Positions 13,456-23,687 of a stretch of 64,000 nt of DNA are shown one piece after another (the stretch's first letter is position 1; the number at the start of each line of letters is the position of its first letter). The stretch comes from Paratinospora sagittata (Eukaryota; Streptophyta; Magnoliopsida; Ranunculales; Menispermaceae): the NCBI GenBank assembly GCA_035771175.1, contig CM069605.1, positions 24,134,288 to 24,198,287 of the forward strand, in the 5' to 3' direction. The notes under the pieces are model-generated. The model was given only the letters and a program-made list of their open reading frames with translations. It made no database searches and had not been told where the DNA came from. A program made the translations under genes and the position numbers.

Positions 13456-14073
13456 TCTAACCATATATTCGGGGTTTCAACAGCCTTGGAAGTGTTTTCC
13501 AACCTTCCCAGTAATTTTCTTTCGAGTTGGGTCAAAACCCCATTTTTGAAAACACCGAAAATGGGTCTCATAGCAAAAATTACTCTGAGAAAATCGTTAC
13601 ATCTAGCTTAAATATAAATTTCGTAAAGAAATAGAATGAAAAACACTCACCTAGGTGTCGATTCGGCTTAGAAATGCTCAAAATCCTCTCATTGCTCTTC
13701 CCCCTTCTTTTCTGCATAAACAATGAAAATAACGATTTCTTTTAATCGAAAATTAGACCAAAAACATAAATTCAATGATTTCTTCCCCTCTACTATTCAT
13801 GAGTTGTTCATGAATAGTAACAGGTACTGTTCATATCATTATTTATGTTACTATTCATCACTACTCCTACAACTATTCATGTTACTATTTCCAACGAAAA
13901 TACATGTGTTATATATCGATTCCTATGTAAAGATACATTCTGGACTCATTTTTAAAATTTCCAACCTCATTCGACATACACACACGCGACTTCTACGTAT
14001 TTATATGCATATTATACATCTCGATATATATATAAGTCAACGTAGAACTTGACAAAAAATATGAGGTGTTACA
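13456..14073 (-). mobile_element. G1 3' LTR, truncated by the satellite
   Basis: Read on the minus strand, the LTR starts at 14073 with TGTAACACC directly after the polypurine tract and runs left for 618 bp until it meets satellite sequence at 13455. Its inner part (13470-13560) matches the reverse complement of 18120-18230 in the G2 LTR and the G1 5' LTR at 29690-29763, around the words CCCAACTTG and GGAAAACACTTCC. The distal LTR part and the flanking TSD are missing. Confidence 0.85.
13791..13819. repeat. 12-bp perfect hairpin in the G1 LTR
   Basis: TACTATTCATGA at 13791-13802 and its exact complement at 13808-13819 flank a 5-nt loop. More copies of the ACTATTCAT word follow to about 13890. 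Similar ATGAATAGTGAATAG words are seen in the G2 LTRs near 18435 and 24620, so this is a feature of the LTR family. Confidence 0.7.
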
Positions 14074-14087
14074 ATCTCCCCAACTTA
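14074..14087 (-). other. G1 polypurine tract
   Basis: On the minus strand AAGTTGGGGAGATT lies immediately before the TGTAACACC start of the 3' LTR. It primes plus-strand DNA synthesis. The same arrangement is found in G2 at 23673-23687. Confidence 0.8.
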
Positions 14088-14109
14088 TGAAATTTTGTCC
14101 TCAAAATTT

Positions 14110-15567
14110 AAATTAAAGAGGTTATACCTTAGGATTTAAATAAATCGAGAAATCGCTCTTTCGTTTGATCTTCCTGCTTCTAGGTCTGCTCTTCATTATC
14201 GTGGAATTGTCATTTAACTCGTACTAAAAGAATTTCCTTATTGCAAAGCTTCTAAATCTTTCTAACCATGATCTGAATAGGTTCTTCTTTATAAGTAATA
14301 TCCTCCCCAACTTTTAATTGTGTTACATCAAGCACATGAGTTGGATTCGAATAGTACTCCAGCATGAAAGACATTGTGAACTCTCGCAAGCTGAGGTGGA
14401 AGGGCAAATCTGTAAGCTAAAGGGCCGATACTTTCCAAAATTTCAAATGGACCAATAAATCTTGGAGCAAGTTATCTTTTTATCCCGAACCTCATTTGTC
14501 CCTTTTGTGGCGAGACCTTTAGTAAAACTTGGTCACCCATAGAGAACTTTAAATGGCCTATGCCAATTATCAAAATAGCATGTTTGATGATCTTGAGCTT
14601 CCTTAAGTTTATGCCTGATCTGTTTAATCTTCTCTGTGTGATCCACAATAACCTCTGACCCAAGTAACTGTGACCCTCCAACTTCATACCAACACGTCGA
14701 AGATCTGCAAGGTCTCCCATATAGAGCCTCGAATGGTGCCATGCCAATGCTCACCTGATAATTGTTATTGTAAGCAAAGGCATACATATGAAGATACTTA
14801 TTCCAACTCCCACCAAACTTTAAAATACAAACCCTAAGCATGTCCTCAACCATTTGAATCACCCTCTCTGTTTGACCGTCAATCTGAGGATGAAATGTTG
14901 TACTGAGACAGAGATGGGTCCCTAATCGAGTCTGCAGTGTTTGCCAGAACCTCAAAGTAAACCTCGGATCTCAATCTGATGCAATAGACACGGGCGCCCC
15001 ATGTAATCTCACTATCTCACGCATATACAACCTGCTCAGCCTATCCATAGAGTCTTTGGTGTTCATCGGAAGAAAATGGGCAGACTTTATTAATCTATCT
15101 ACAATCACCCAGATGACATCATATCTACCCTGAGATCTAGGTAATCCGGTAATGAAATCCATCGTGATATGCTCTCATTTCCATTCAGGGATGGAAAATG
15201 TTTGCATCTGTCCTCTAGGCCTTTGATGTTCAGCCTTCACCTGCTGACACACCCCATATTTCTGTACATACTCAACAATCTCATTTTTTATTTCTTGTCA
15301 CCATACTGTTCTTTTCATATCATGGTACATATTGGTCACTCACGAGTGGATAGAATATTGAGATCTATGTGCATCTTGGAGTAACTCAACTCTGACCTCT
15401 CGATCAATCGGTACCCATAACCTCCCTTGAAATCGCAAGATACCATTTGAATCTCGCTGCCAATCTCCCCTATCAAATCTGTCAGGCCAAGAATTGTACA
15501 TCCTAAAATCAAGATCGTATTGTTGAAGATCCTTAACCTTTTGAATATGCGTGTTAGTCAGCTGCAT
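14110..15567 (-). pseudogene. G1 integrase with chromodomain-like tail (broken)
   Basis: Ty3/gypsy integrase, which would insert the cDNA. On the minus strand the zinc-finger region begins near 15370 with the DAHRSQYSIH stretch and continues in shifted frames to about 15230. The core follows at 15162-14971, with the first Asp in MDFITGL and the second in VSIASD. A TGA then replaces a codon at about 14970. The third acidic residue lies in DGQTERVIQ after the stop (14955-14533). All three catalytic residues are therefore still readable across frames. Downstream is the GPFEI-type C-terminal region and a degraded RKI-KLCNKEI-LLVRVKW stretch resembling a chromodomain. This suggests a chromovirus, probably Tekay/Del-like; the clade is inference. 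Confidence 0.8.
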
Positions 15568-16320
15568 CTACATCTGCATCTGAGCACATATAGCCACTGG
15601 AGAATCCATAGAAAAATACTCATGACCATAGCCCCTCTCTAGCATCTGCCACTCATGAGCCATCTGACAAGCCACAACTCCAGTTTCAGCTCGTTTCCTG
15701 CTCAACGCTTCAGCAACTCCATTTTCTTTTCCAAGATGACAATCCAGAGTGAAATCATAATCCTTTAGGAACTCAAGCCATCTCCGTTGCCTCATATTCA
15801 TCTCTTTCTGGTCAAACAAGTACTTTAGGCTTTTATGATCAGAATATAATGTGAACTTCTCACCATAAAGATAATGCCTCCACAATTTCAAAGCAAATGC
15901 CACTGCAACCATTTCTAAATCATGTACCTAGTAGTTTTTCTTATGCACAAAGAACTGTCTAGATGCATATGCAATAACTTTACCCTCTTCCATCAATACA
16001 CATCCCAGACCTGAATGTGATGCATCAATATAGATCATTATCTCTTTCTCAGGCTCTGGAAGTACTAGCACTGGTGCCGTACTCAACTTCTTTTTCAACT
16101 CAGTGAAAGCTTCCTTAGAGGCATCATTCAACACAAAGAAAACATTTTTTTGAGTTAGTCGAGTAAGTGGAACGACATTTTTAGAAAATCCTTCCACAAA
16201 TTTCCTGTAATATCCCACTAAACCCAAAAAACTTATGGTTTCAGTCACTGTGGTCAGTCTTCGCCAATTGATAATCGCCTTAACCTTCGCAGAATCCACA
16301 AAAATACCCTCTATACTCAC
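15568..16320 (-). pseudogene. G1 RNase H domain (broken)
   Basis: Minus-strand frames 16320-15928 and 15912-15568 are one RNase H region split by a stop at about 15925. It begins with the RT tail motif FLGLVGYYRKF. The catalytic Asp is in YIDASHSGLG, and [10 protein letters not shown] and the closing EALSRKR are present. RNase H removes template RNA during reverse transcription. The region overlaps the end of the RT frame at 16280-16320 through a frameshift. Confidence 0.85.
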
Positions 16321-17076
16321 AACATGACCAAAAAGTTTCTCTTCTTTTATCCAAAACTCTCAATTTATTGAGCTTAGCAAACAATATGTGTTCTCTCAGT
16401 GTTTGCAGTGTAATCCTAAGGTCATATTCATGCTCTTCTCGAGTTTTGGAATTAGCAAGAATATCATCAATGAATACGATGATAAACTGATCAAGATACA
16501 ATTTGAACACCCTTTGCATCAAATCCATAAACGTAGCATGTCCCAAATGGCATAACCAAAAATTTATAATGTTCGTATCTCGTTCTGAAAGCTGTTTTCG
16601 GAATATTCTCTTTTCTAATCCTCAACTGATGCTACTCTGATCTCAAATCAATCTTGGAAAAGAATTTAGCCCCAATCAATTGATCAAACAGATCATTAAT
16701 TCGTGGTAGAGGATATATGTTCTTCATTGTTACTCTATTCAACTGACAGTAGTCAATACAACCTTAAACTCTCGTTCTTCTGTTTAACAAACAAAACAGG
16801 TGCTCCCCAAGGTGACACACTCAGGGTAATAAACCATTTGCTCAACAATTCTTCTAGTTGTACCTTGAGTTCCTGCAACTCTTTTGGTGCCATTTGATAA
16901 GGTGGAATGGAGATAGGTTTTGTTCCAGGCATCAGCTCAATGATAAAGTCAATTTCCCTTTTTGGTGGTTGTCTCGGTAAATCCTCAAGAAATACATTCA
17001 AAAATTCATTTACCATAGGGATTTCTAACAACTGAATGCCTTGACAAAGGTCTTCCATTGGCATTACACTAGCCAA
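16280..17076 (-). pseudogene. G1 reverse transcriptase (frameshifted)
   Basis: The minus-strand frame 17076-16753 carries the start of gypsy RT, with [20 protein letters not shown] and [11 protein letters not shown]. The middle part (about 16750-16550) is readable only with frame changes and an in-frame stop. The frame 16546-16280 contains the polymerase active site FIDDIL (16463-16474). Domain order protease-RT-RNase H-integrase is that of Ty3/gypsy. Confidence 0.85.
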
Positions 17077-17103
17077 AATTTCTGCTTCCTCATCAGTAAG
17101 TAA

Positions 17104-17491
17104 TCAACCTCGAGTAGAGGATTTCGAGGTATCCATGCTTCTATAAACAAAGGCAGGTTGTCCTGGAACCTGGAAAATCACTATCTTGGTGAAACAATCA
17201 AGATGAGCATGATAAGCAACTAGCCAATCCATACCTAGTATGACATCAAACTCCAAGAATTCTAACACCCTTAAATCAACAAACATTTCATGTCCTTCAT
17301 ATTTTACTACACAGCTCTGACAAACCATGTTAGGATAAATTCTTTCCCCTGCGGCTGTGCTCAATATCAAAGGTGTACTGGTTCTAACTGGAGTCAATTT
17401 CAATATGTCTACCATACTACCAAAAATGAAGGACAACATTTATCCAACATCAATCAACACATACATCACAATATCACATATGTTAATCATA
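17104..17491 (-). pseudogene. G1 retropepsin-like protease (broken)
   Basis: Aspartic protease that would cleave the Gag-Pol polyprotein. The long frame is 17439-17104 on the minus strand, with the conserved FDVILGMDWL near its end. The upstream active-site segment reads LIDVG followed by a stop instead of the usual Asp-Ser/Thr-Gly, so the enzyme is dead. It begins at the G2 insertion site; its upstream Gag partner is at 26313-27569. Confidence 0.8.
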
Positions 17492-17496
17492 CCTTC
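17492..17496. repeat. Target-site duplication of G2 (CCTTC)
   Basis: CCTTC at 17492-17496 is repeated exactly at 26308-26312, directly outside the TG...CA ends of G2. Removing G2 and one copy rejoins G1 gag and protease. This fixes both ends of G2. Confidence 0.95.
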
Positions 17497-19426
17497 TGTA
17501 ACACCCAGTAATTTTAATTAAATACATACGTTGAATTACGCGTATATTGAGATTTATAATACACGTATTTTATATGCAAGAGGCAAATATATGTGTATAT
17601 GAAAATACATACTAGATTTAAGGAGTATTAGTAAATAAATAAAATTATTAAATGAAGATGATACATATAGGTGCTTACAAGTTAAAAAAAAATGGAGTTG
17701 AATTAAATTGATGAATTTATGGGGTTGGTTAATTAAATATGTGGATTGGAGTATGATTTAATGACTTAACGAATAGTATGATTTAATGAATGAATTAACT
17801 ACTAACGATGGGGAGTTGCTTTATTAATTTGCATGAGGAAGCATGGAATCAAGATTTTTTTTTATCCTTATCTTTCAATCTCTCACTTATAAACTCTATC
17901 TCACCAACGTCCAAAACAAAATAAAAAGAATGAAAGACGTTGCAGGAGAGAAAAGAAGAACAAAAGAAGGAGAAGAAAGAAAAAGGAAACGATGGATTCA
18001 CGGCCAAATCTGACGTGCCGGTAAGCTATTTTTGCTATTTTTCGTCGTGAAATTGATCTTTAACTAGTGTATGACGATTCTAGCGGAGTAATTTGAGCTA
18101 TGGGAGTTGCTTTACAGTGTTTTCAAAATTGGGGTTTGTACCCAACTTGGATGAAAATTTGTTTGAAAGGTGGAAAAACACTCCCTAGACTGTAGGAGCC
18201 CTGAATATGTGGTTAGATTTCATTTATTTGTTCATTTGGAACTTTTATGGTTGTTGGAAGTTTGTTAGAAATTAGAGCTTATATTGGAGACCGTTTGAAT
18301 CATTTAAAACCCGATGAAACTCCAATTGAAGGCTATAAAATGGTAGAATGAACTGTTGTGAGTCCATCGATGCTAATTTCATGATTTTTGGAGACCGTTT
18401 GACAATTTTAGTAAAAATTCTCATGTTTCTAATGAATAGTGAATAGGGATGTGAACAATACCATTATATATCCAGTGAATAAAATGGAATTGGACTCCAG
18501 TACTCTGGTTTGAGATCATAGAATCGTAGAGAACTGAATTCCGGACGTTTCGATGTTAAGAGCATGATTTTTGAATATGCTTTAATATTTTTAGTAGCTA
18601 AAGATATGATTTTTATGAGTAAATTGACTCTGGATGCTTTCACGAACGTGTCAAACTTCAATAAAATACATGTTGAAGGTAGTAGAATGATAGAATGATT
18701 GATTTAACACGTGTCGATGTGAACAGAATAATTTTAGGAATGTCCTAGATTTTTAATAAAATTGACATATGTTTTCATATGCTTTTACGGGAGTACGTTG
18801 GTGTTGAAATCTAGTTTAAATGTGGCATTTTCATGGTGAAATAACCCCATCTTAGCTGGTGAACCAGCTGAGCTGTTGTTTGCTCACCCCATTTCCTTCA
18901 CCATTTCAAGTACAGAATCAAAAGGAAAAAGAAAAATTTGAGAGTGATCAACACGTGACTAGGACATAGCATTTGTTGATGTACGTATGCTTCGGAGGAA
19001 GTAGTTACTTGTTTTATTTATTTTCAAATGAATATATATCACATCCGACATATATATATTATCACATAGATGGGTTGTACATGGATTTTGATTTGATATT
19101 TTGGGTTAGACAATGCTTGTGATGATGAAATGAGATGATCACATATAATTATCAGGTGAGAATTTGATTTGTGGAATGAATGGAATAAATGGAATGACTG
19201 TGATGATTATTTATATATATATCTTTGATTTGATTTGTGGTATATTTGGAAAAAATGTGAAATGTCCATTTTATGGGGAGATGCTGTCAAAATTTCTAAA
19301 AATTTTGGGAATTATTGTGAATGTCCGTTGAGGCTGACAGTGTATTGTATATTGTATATGGGTATGTACAGTGTATAGTACACTGTGCCAGTCATGCCGT
19401 CAGCCTACGTTAGGGGCGTCGTGACA
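17497..19426 (+). mobile_element. G2 5' LTR (1930 bp, internal deletion)
   Basis: Starts TGTAACACCC and ends GTCGTGACA. Compared with the 3' LTR it lacks about 690 bp. At about 18867 GAACCAGCT runs directly into GAGCTGTTG, whereas the 3' LTR has the extra block between roughly 25061 and 25770. The lost part includes the first half of a TCACTGAG motif shared by all gypsy LTRs here, so this is a deletion in the 5' copy rather than an insertion in the 3' copy. Confidence 0.92.
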
Positions 19427-19430
19427 ATAT

Positions 19431-19443
19431 TGGTATCAGAGCC
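19431..19443 (+). other. G2 primer-binding site (initiator Met tRNA)
   Basis: TGGTATCAGAGCC starts four bases after the 5' LTR end. This is the usual plant initiator-methionine tRNA complement that primes minus-strand synthesis. The same site is found in G1 on the minus strand. Confidence 0.9.
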
Positions 19444-19559
19444 TAGGTTTAAAATCCTTAAAAAGATAAAGCTTTATGATATTATGATTGTTTGTATGGG
19501 TATACATATGGGTAGTACTATTATGTTAAAGCCTAATTCAATATGTTATCTTGACTGAG

Positions 19560-20330
19560 AATCACCTGCGATGATGAATCTAGATTTGGGAAGGATCAAT
19601 CAAGGTTAACAATGAAAATTGCTGATCAAGAAAGGATCAGAATGCTGAAAGAAAAAGAACTGGAAGTAATCCAGTTATAATAAATTACATAGCTTATATA
19701 TGGCTAGCAACTACCCAACAACAACGAAATACATAGCTTATGAGCTTTTGGAGAAGTTGCAATGTGAGAAAGACAGAGGCTTGAACCATAGATAGCTCCA
19801 GATGTGGGTGCTAATGGTGTGAGTACTTCCGTAAAAATATATATAGTTAAGACTGAAGTAAAAATTAAATAAATAGAAGGTCTCAATGATAAGCCAGATG
19901 AAATGAAAAGATATGTGAAAGTTATAAAAACGTTTAGGAGAATAGACTTTCCTATCTTAATTGGTAGTCTGATAGTAGACGGAGTAAAGAATTTGCGACT
20001 CTGAGTGGAGACAATCTTAGAGAATGATTAAGTCTCTGAAAATGATAAAGTAATAGCTAAGTTTAAGCTAACTGATGATAAGAGATAATAAAAAATTTGG
20101 GTTAAAGACTCCTGAGATGATTAAGGCATGAGATTAATTAAAGAAGCTATTTATGAGGGCTTCTATCGTCATGCGAAAATTGAGTTAAGGCATGAAAAAG
20201 TTTATCTTGTTAAAATGTAGTGACATGCCTAACCATAAATACAAACATGAATTAAATAGTCTGGTATAGTTTATTTTTGGAATGATCACTATGAATGATA
20301 AGGATCTAGAATAAATTTTGGGATTCTATA
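19560..20330 (+). pseudogene. G2 gag relic
   Basis: Degenerate capsid gene. Around 20041-20085 the sequence encodes KVIAKFKLTDD followed by two stops, matching KVRLAKFKLTDD of G1 Gag. Near 20140-20210 EAIYEGFYRHAKIELRHEK matches the ALFYEGFYP...KRHDE part of G1. No start and no frame longer than a few dozen codons survives. Limits are approximate. Confidence 0.75.
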
Positions 20331-20989
20331 CGGCAGGTTTGATAATTGTTGGGTTATAACTATATGCGCAAGTTGTGAGGCAGCCTATAGTGAGATAGTT
20401 TGCACTGCCGTTAGAAGCTGAGTCATCAACACCAGTGTTAGGTAAAAAGAGAAATAAGTAATGTAAGGAAATGTTGGGGCAAGAATATGAAATGCAAGAT
20501 AAGCGAAACATTGAGTAAGGTTGAGATTTTGGCAGTATTAGTGACTGCAATTTTGTTAGTACCTGACCTAATAAAAATGGGAAAAAGGAAAGTGATGTTA
20601 ACGAATTATGAAAATCAGAAGTGGTTTCCATTGCCTGAGTAGGAGTCAGAGATTGCATACATTGTATCTCGACCAATAATTGTCTATTATCAATCTAAAA
20701 AAAGAAAAAAGACACAGGATGTATTAATCTCCAGTTAGTCGATATGGAATGCCCCAAGATTTTTATCAATGTGACTCCACCAGATTTTAGAGAATAAATT
20801 AAAGTAAATACAAAGATTAGTAAGATGTTGATAATAGGTATGATCAACATTTTGTTATTGTGTATATTCTGATGTATTGTTGGATCTACCTGGTCCTTTA
20901 TCTCTGGTGATATGGTAGACAAATTGTATTATCTTCTGTTATAATAATGCATAATTGATTGTGAGTATGCCTACAGGAGAAAGAATCTA

Positions 20990-23560
20990 CCTTGATATGG
21001 TCAGCAAATATTATGTGTAATAAATATGAGGGTCATCAAGTAAGTATGGACTTTAGAATATAAAATTTTTGGAATTGTATGCTTTGTTGGGTATGATTGG
21101 CTGGTCACCTCTCATGCCAGGTGGAGCGTCTCTCCGAAAAGAAGTAATATTCTGAATAAGTGGAAAATTCTCATTTTGGATCTTGAGAAATTTATACCCT
21201 CAAAATCTTCTATCTAAGAGAAGATAGTTATTGATGAGGAAATGGAGAATATGGCTAGTACAAAGCCATTTAGAGTAATGTCATAAGGCATGCAATTGAT
21301 TAAAATTCCTGTGGTGAGCTGGTATATTGGAGTATTCTCTAATGAAGTATTAAAATTGCTACCTGAACAGGAGATTGATAGCATATAAAATTGATGCCAA
21401 GCACCTGAGAAATTGTGAGGATTTAAGGTGTAGGTAAATGTGTTAATGAGCAACAGATTTATTATCTTTGATATGCCACCTTGGAGAGCATTTGTGCTAA
21501 TATGGAAAGAAGGTATAGTGAAATATGTTTAAGTATGAATTACTATTAACTGAGCAGGGTAACAATAAATAATGAATATCCTTTACCATGGATAAATGAT
21601 CGAATTCAATTAACTAAATGGAGCCAAATTTTCTTTAAGATCATTTTGAGATCTAGGCACCATCAATTAAGAATTTGAGAAAAGGATGTAATGCAAATTA
21701 TTTTAAGACAAGATATCAATATTATGAAATTTTGGTAATCTTGATTAATGTGTCAATCACGTTTATAGGATTGATGCAGTGGGTATATGAACCATATCTT
21801 GATTATTACATAGTTTTCGATGATGATATTGCAATTGTCCCAAGAAATGAAAGGAGCATGAATAGCACCTCGGAATTATCTTGTAGTTTTGAATATGAGT
21901 TTTGAATATAATTAAGATGAGACTTTTTGGATCACATGACTAGTTTAAATAGTATCTTTAAGGATGTTGGGCAGGTCAAAGTGATCATAGTACTGTTAAA
22001 ACTGATTTTAATGGTGGAAATTAGAAGTTTTCTGGTATTAGTTGTATGTTATAGAAAGTGCGTGGAAAGATCCTTGAAGCTATCTTTTCCACTCACGAAA
22101 CTAAACCAGACAAATGGTGCGTACTGTGTGGACCATTGTGCATGGGAAAGCTCTCACAGTATTAAATGTTATTACTATTGCCAGAACCTGGAAGTAATTG
22201 TGATTGATGAATATCACATCAAGATCTAGGTTGTGCATTGATACAAAAGGATAGGTTAATTACTTGTGTCTCCAAATATTTGGTAGTGCACGAGAATAAC
22301 TATCCTGAGAGTGAATAGATATTTTGAAAAAATGAAAGCATTGCCTCTATAATAAAAATGACACATTATCTTCAGATTTTAAGAATCTGAAGTAATTATT
22401 CGAACGGAAAGAAACTGAATATGAGGTTATAAATGTGACAAGAAGTCTCGAAGGATTTGATTTTATATCGAATTATTATCCTGGGAAAGGCCAATATGTT
22501 ACTGAGATATTGAGCAGGAAACAGGCTGAAACTGGAGTAGTAACTATCAGTTAGCCATAAATGGAGATTGTTTGTGAATGAGAGTTATAATTATGAGTGT
22601 ACTCTCTATTACTCCATGTGTTGATATTTGTGCTCTGATGCATGTTCAGCTGATTGATACTCATATTCAGAGAGTAAAATTTATGATGAGACGAGTATGA
22701 TATTAGTATGAAAGATTATGGAATTGGTAATATGGATTGTATTAAATGAAGATGGGATTCAAATGGTCTCTTATGGGTTATGGGTAGAAATTATACCATT
22801 TGGATAACCATTAGTGGACTGATAAGTCTATGTATTCTTCCAATAAACACCAGAATTCTATTGATTGACTGAGCATATTGTATATGTGTGAGATAGGGAG
22901 ATTTTCTGGGAGTACTCAGATATTTGTCATGTCGGATTAAGATCCGAAGATTGTGTCGAGATCTGATATATGATGCAGACTCGATTTGGTACTCATCTCC
23001 TTCTCAGTGTGATATTTTATTCTCAGACTAGTTGACAGACTGAGAGAGTGACTTGGATGCTTGTGAGCATGCTCGGGTCTGGTATACTTGAATTTTGGTG
23101 GAGGTTGGAAGGAATATTATATGTGTGTGTAAACGTATGTGAATAAATAGCTATTATAATAGCATAATGATGGCACTAAAAGGTTTGATAGTAAGCCTTA
23201 TAGATCTCTACCTTGTTGATTTGAAAGTAAGGAGTTATTGTTATTGGTGCCACAAGATATTATTAAATACACAGGGTTGGTATATAGACCTTGAAATTTA
23301 GTGTGGCTGACTCAGTTTTTCTAAGGGTCTTACCATAGAAAGGCCAAACGAGATTTGGGATGAAAGGAAAGCTCGCACTGCAATTTGTTGGACCATTAGA
23401 GATCCTTGATAGGATAAGTCCATTGGCTTATCGATTTGCTCTACTGTCACAGTTGATAAGTGTCGGGAATAGTTTCTATATATTGATGCTGAGGAAATGT
23501 CATTCGGATTCCATATATGTTATGGATATAACTCAACTCTAAGTTGGGGAGGATACCACG
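20990..23560 (+). pseudogene. G2 pol relic (protease, RT, RNase H, integrase)
   Basis: Fragments in all frames follow the gypsy order. KYEGH near 21025 is from protease. At 21220-21530 the start of RT is recognisable, with MPPWRAFVL standing for the usual SPWGAPVLF. The palm region at 21760-21850 reads VFDDDIA in place of F-x-DDI. The RNase H start is at 21927-22230. The integrase core is near 22970-23110, with QTRFGTHL-like and QTERV-like remnants. The integrase C-terminus is at 23360-23540, with QFVGPLEILDR. There are many stops and frameshifts; nothing could be expressed as an enzyme. The frames of 60-100 codons here are leftovers of this gene. Confidence 0.85.
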
Positions 23561-23672
23561 TATCAAGAAGAGCAAACATGGGAGCGGAAATATAAAATGC
23601 GGGAGCAGTTTTCTGGAATTGAGTATCACTTGAGGAATATTCCTTGATTCTAAATTTCGAGGACGAAATTCC

Positions 23673-23687
23673 TTAAGTTGGGGAGAT
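23673..23687 (+). other. G2 polypurine tract
   Basis: The purine-rich TTAAGTTGGGGAGAT ends directly at the 3' LTR start. It follows the TTTCGAGGACGAAATT stretch that is also seen before the G3 3' LTR. Confidence 0.85.

Noticed and set aside
13723..14052. 109-codon plus-strand frame
   Set aside because: It lies antisense within the G1 LTR, is Tyr/His/Leu-rich from AT-rich repeats, and has no domain.
21675..22229. 76- and 100-codon frames as separate genes
   Set aside because: They align with RT and RNase H of G1 and are fragments of the decayed G2 pol.
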